DNA of 64,000 nt from Modestobacter sp. Leaf380. Its GTDB lineage: Bacteria; Actinomycetota; Actinomycetes; Mycobacteriales; Geodermatophilaceae. This document shows, piece by piece, positions 61,447-64,000 of the stretch (within the stretch, counting starts at the first letter, position 1; every line of letters starts with the position of its first letter). Below the pieces are notes generated by a model. It worked only from the letters and a program-made list of their open reading frames with translations. It ran no database searches and was not told where the DNA came from. The DNA lies in assembly GCF_001424485.1 (NCBI RefSeq), contig NZ_LMQC01000019.1, positions 372,001 to 436,000 of the forward strand, written 5' to 3'. A program made the position numbers and the translations under genes.

Positions 61447-62259
61447 ATGTCGAACCAGCCCGTCGGGGTGCACGTCGGATCCGGTCTGACCGAGGCCAAC
61501 GAGGTCGCCGACGGCGGGGTGCTGGCCAGGGCCGCCGAGGTCGACGCCGCCGCGGTGCAGGTGTTCCTGGCCGACCCGCAGGACTGGAAGGCCCCGGAGC
61601 CGCGGCCCGACGTCGAGGAGCTGCGCGCCAGCGACGTCGTCGTCTTCGTGCACGCCCCCTACGTGCTCAACCCGGCCTCGACGAACAACCGGATCCGGAT
61701 CCCCAGCCGCAAGCTGCTCGGCCAGCACGCCGCGGCCTCGGCGGCCATCGGCGCCGCCGGGATGGTGGTGCACGGCGGGCACGTCACCGGCCGGGACGAC
61801 CCCGCCGCCGGGTTCGACAACTGGCGCAAGACCTTCGCCCGACAGGCCGACGACGGCGGCTTCCCGCTCCCGGTGCTGATCGAGAACACCGCCGGCGGGG
61901 ACAAGGCGATGGCCCGCGAGCTGGACGCGCTGGCCCGGCTGTGGGAGGCCGTCGGCGAGTTCGGGGCCGGGTTCGTGCTGGACACCTGCCACGCCTGGGC
62001 GGCCGGCTGGGACCTGGCGACCGTGGTCGAGGACGTCCGGGCGGTCACCGGCCGGATCGACCTGGTGCACCTGAACAACAGCCGGGACGCCGCCGGCTCG
62101 GCCCGGGACCGGCACGCGCCGCTGTCGGCCGGGGAGATCCCCACCGAGCTGCTGCTGGAGGTGGCCCGCACCGCCGGCTGCCCGGTGGTGCTGGAGACGC
62201 CGGGCGACCCGGCCTCGCACGCCGAGGAGATCGCCCTGCTGCGTCAGACGCTGGGCTGA
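61447..62259 (+). CDS. Endonuclease IV-like TIM-barrel protein (AP endonuclease 2 family)
   Basis: 270 residues. Metal-site residues follow the Nfo pattern: VVFVHAPYVLNPAS, MVVHGGHVTG (His), VLIENTAGG (Glu), FVLDTCHAW (Asp, His), LVHLNNSRD (His), RDRHAPL and VVLETPG (Glu). Endonuclease IV cuts DNA at abasic sites. ATG 61447 lies 6 nt after CAGGGT. Its 3' end overlaps the convergent GT87 gene by 16 bp. Confidence 0.88.
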   Translation: MSNQPVGVHVGSGLTEANEVADGGVLARAAEVDAAAVQVFLADPQDWKAPEPRPDVEELRASDVVVFVHAPYVLNPASTNNRIRIPSRKLLGQHAAASAAIGAAGMVVHGGHVTGRDDPAAGFDNWRKTFARQADDGGFPLPVLIENTAGGDKAMARELDALARLWEAVGEFGAGFVLDTCHAWAAGWDLATVVEDVRAVTGRIDLVHLNNSRDAAGSARDRHAPLSAGEIPTELLLEVARTAGCPVVLETPGDPASHAEEIALLRQTLG

Positions 62260-63842
62260 GGCGCAGGAGCCCGCTCGGCCACCGGTCGACCGACCCTCTC
62301 CAGCCGCCACCCGCGCAGCCGGAACCGGTCCGGAGCGCCGTCCAGCACGCCACCGCCGGGGTCGTCGGTGCCCGGCCAGCTGCGCCGGACCCGGTCCCGT
62401 GCGGGGTGCCACACGTCCCGGACGACCAGCCCGACCAGCACCAGGACGGCGACGTCGCGCACCCCCACCGCCAGGAAGAACCACTCGACGTCGATGCCCC
62501 GGTTGTCCGTGCCGAGGTACCAGAGCAGCCGGGGCACCCACAGCAGCGCCTCGGTGGCCTGCCAGGCCAGCAGCGACCGCCAGCCGGGCCGGGCCAGCAC
62601 GGCCAGGGGGAGCAGCCACAGGGAGTACTGCGGGCTCCACACCTTGTTCACCAGCAGGAAGCCCGCGACCAGCAGGAACGCGAGCTGGGCGACCCGGGGG
62701 CGCACCGGTGCGGCCAGCGCGAGCCAGCCCACCGCCGCCGCCATCGCCACCAGCCCGACGGCCACGACGGCGTTGAGCACCTCGGGGCTCTGCCCGGCGG
62801 CCAGCGGGCCGTCCAGGAACCGGCCACCGGAGGCGGTGATCGCGAGGTTCCACAGCGTGTCCGGGTCGGCGGGCCGGCTGTCGTTGAGGGCGAAGAAGCG
62901 CTGCCAGTTCTCCGGCGCCAGCAGCGCCACGGGCAGGTTCGTGGCCAGCCACGCCCCGGCGGCGGCCACCGTGGTGGTCAGCCAGGGCCGCAGCGTGCCG
63001 GTCCGCAGGCACAGCACCAGCAGCGCGCCCAGCAGCAGGACCGGGTACAGCTTGGCCGCCACGCCCAGCCCGATCAGCACCCCGGCCAGGGCCGGGTGCT
63101 CCCTGGCCCACGCCCACAGGCCCAGCATCGCCAACGCCACGGCGAACAGGTCCCAGTTGGTGAAGGCGTGCACGAGCAGCAGCGGGGAGAGCCCGACCAT
63201 CGCGGCGTCCCACGGCCGGCGACCGGCCAGGCCGACGACCGAGCGGGTCACCAGCAGCGCGCACACCGACAGCAGGAGGCAGGTGACGACGTAGTAGCTC
63301 TGCACCGGCACGACCGCGGGCAGCAGCCCGACCGTGCGGGCCAGGGAGTCGTAGCCGCGGGCGAGCACCGAGGCCACCCACTCGAAGCCCCCGGTCAGCA
63401 CGGGGTACTCCACCGGGGAGTCCAGGTAGGGCACCTGCGCTCGGTCCAGCCCGTGCAGGCTGAACAGCGGGATCGTGTCGGAGTAGCAGAAGTGCGTGTA
63501 CTGCTTGGAGCCCGTCCAGTCCCCGTCCGAGCAGGGGCTCTGCTTCGCCCAGGCGAAGGCCAGGCCGATCACGGTGAACAGCAGCGACACCCGCAGCGGG
63601 GTCCAGAACAGCGCCCGCCCGGTGACCGCGTGCCGTCCCCACGGCCCGCCGAACGCCTCGCTGGCCTGGGCGACGACGCGGTCGGTCCAGCTGGGCACCA
63701 CCCGGTCCGGCCAGGGCGGGGCGGCGATCCGAGGCGGCTCGCTGACCGCGGCCGCGACCGGCCGCCCGGGGTCCCCCGGGGACGGCGCGGGCCCGTCGTC
63801 CGGCTGGTCGGCCGGGGACGGGCCCGTGTCGTCCGTGGTCAC
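62244..63842 (-). CDS. GT87-type (DUF2029) membrane glycosyltransferase
   Basis: 532 residues. A Pro/Asp-rich N-tail of about 80 residues leads into some ten or more membrane helices. Conserved-looking stretches are SPVEYPVLTGGFEWV, HAFTNWDLFAVALAMLG, GVAAKLYPVLLLGAL and NKVWSPQYSLWLLPL. GT87 enzymes use polyprenyl-phosphate mannose and build cell-envelope glycans. Gene order (PBP-GT87-rpsF region) matches that near oriC in Mycobacterium. GTG 63842 follows CACACT by 6 nt. Confidence 0.87.
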   Translation of the reverse strand: MTTDDTGPSPADQPDDGPAPSPGDPGRPVAAAVSEPPRIAAPPWPDRVVPSWTDRVVAQASEAFGGPWGRHAVTGRALFWTPLRVSLLFTVIGLAFAWAKQSPCSDGDWTGSKQYTHFCYSDTIPLFSLHGLDRAQVPYLDSPVEYPVLTGGFEWVASVLARGYDSLARTVGLLPAVVPVQSYYVVTCLLLSVCALLVTRSVVGLAGRRPWDAAMVGLSPLLLVHAFTNWDLFAVALAMLGLWAWAREHPALAGVLIGLGVAAKLYPVLLLGALLVLCLRTGTLRPWLTTTVAAAGAWLATNLPVALLAPENWQRFFALNDSRPADPDTLWNLAITASGGRFLDGPLAAGQSPEVLNAVVAVGLVAMAAAVGWLALAAPVRPRVAQLAFLLVAGFLLVNKVWSPQYSLWLLPLAVLARPGWRSLLAWQATEALLWVPRLLWYLGTDNRGIDVEWFFLAVGVRDVAVLVLVGLVVRDVWHPARDRVRRSWPGTDDPGGGVLDGAPDRFRLRGWRLERVGRPVAERAPAPQPSV

Positions 63843-63855
63843 CGGGTCAGTGTGC

Positions 63856-64000
63856 CTAAGCCGTCGGCTGTCCCGGCACCACCGGCGGGACGACCGGCGG
63901 GTTGGGGTTGGGGTTGGGGTTCGGGGCGGGCGCCGGGGAGGGGCTGGGGCTCGGCGGCGTCGTCACGGGAGGAGTGGTCGGCGGCGCGGGCGCCGGCTCC
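63856..64000 (-). CDS. Pro-rich C-terminal tail of a larger protein, probably a penicillin-binding protein
   Basis: The last 48 codons before TAG (63858-63856) read as Pro/Thr/Ser/Asn repeats (PAPNPNPNPNPPVVPPV). Such tails end bifunctional PBPs (PonA) in actinobacteria, and PonA precedes the GT87 gene in the related gene order. The protein's folded part lies outside the window. Confidence 0.55.
   Translation of the reverse strand, partial: EPAPAPPTTPPVTTPPSPSPSPAPAPNPNPNPNPPVVPPVVPGQPTA

Noticed and set aside
63890-63930. GGGGTTGGGGTT repeats as a telomere-like or G-quadruplex element
   Set aside because: They are the codons for the Asn-Pro repeats of the Pro-rich protein tail; a secondary role cannot be shown.

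Overview
The window is very GC-rich, with GTG and occasional TTG starts, short operons joined by ATGA/GTGA overlaps, and several genes with no visible Shine-Dalgarno. This fits a high-GC actinobacterium, and gene content and style suggest Geodermatophilaceae or a near relative (inference). The right end (rpsF-ssb-rpsR-rplI-dnaB preceded by a GT87-type membrane protein and the Pro-rich tail of a probable penicillin-binding protein) has the gene order found close to oriC in actinobacteria. Three perfect parS-like palindromes (GTTCCACGTGGAAC) spaced about 17 kb apart support an origin-proximal location.

Layout. 1-3.5 kb: end of a universal stress protein and a tripartite tricarboxylate transporter operon (tctC-tctB-tctA). 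3.6-7.3 kb: SGNH hydrolase, trehalose synthesis (otsA-otsB), paired crcB fluoride channels. 7.4-10 kb: class III CoA-transferase, peroxiredoxin, PaaX-type regulator. 10-13.3 kb: two small membrane proteins and a PAS-LOV-GAF-PP2C phosphatase, probably a blue-light input to a stress-sigma pathway. 13.4-15.3 kb: flavin reductase, HMG-CoA lyase, VOC protein. 15.3-23.6 kb: a LacI-controlled eight-gene operon (BtpA, PfkB kinase, sugar ABC importer, phosphotriesterase homologue, PF07090-type protein, Cys-less TenA) with two matched operators; its substrate is not recognisable. 23.6-26.7 kb: AIM24-like protein, M20 peptidase, membrane protein, SRPBCC protein. 26.9-33.6 kb: glycerol locus with an IclR regulator, glpF, glpD and two glycerol kinases. 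33.7-43.6 kb: pgm, DUF4190-like protein, SNF2-SWIM helicase, hydrolase/ATP-grasp pair, amidotransferase, a second helicase with a basic tail. 43.7-49.5 kb: GNAT, flotillin/NfeD, and TPP-riboswitch-controlled thiM-thiE-thiD-tenA. 49.5-56.6 kb: dinB, methyltransferase, an SPFH / NAD-kinase-like / Nudix-HTH regulator locus, MmcQ, esterase, cupin, VOC-pterin-dehydratase-like fusion. 56.6-64 kb: dnaB-ribosomal protein block, cupredoxin-like surface protein, endonuclease IV-like protein, GT87, PBP tail.

Most notable: the LacI catabolic locus of unknown substrate; the SPFH/NAD-kinase-like/Nudix regulator locus with an operator over its promoter; the LOV phosphatase; a 59-bp hairpin element in two copies with conserved arms and free loops; and a recurrent -10-like hexamer exactly 6 nt before start codons, suggesting widespread leaderless mRNAs. 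No IS element, CRISPR array, rRNA or tRNA gene was seen.
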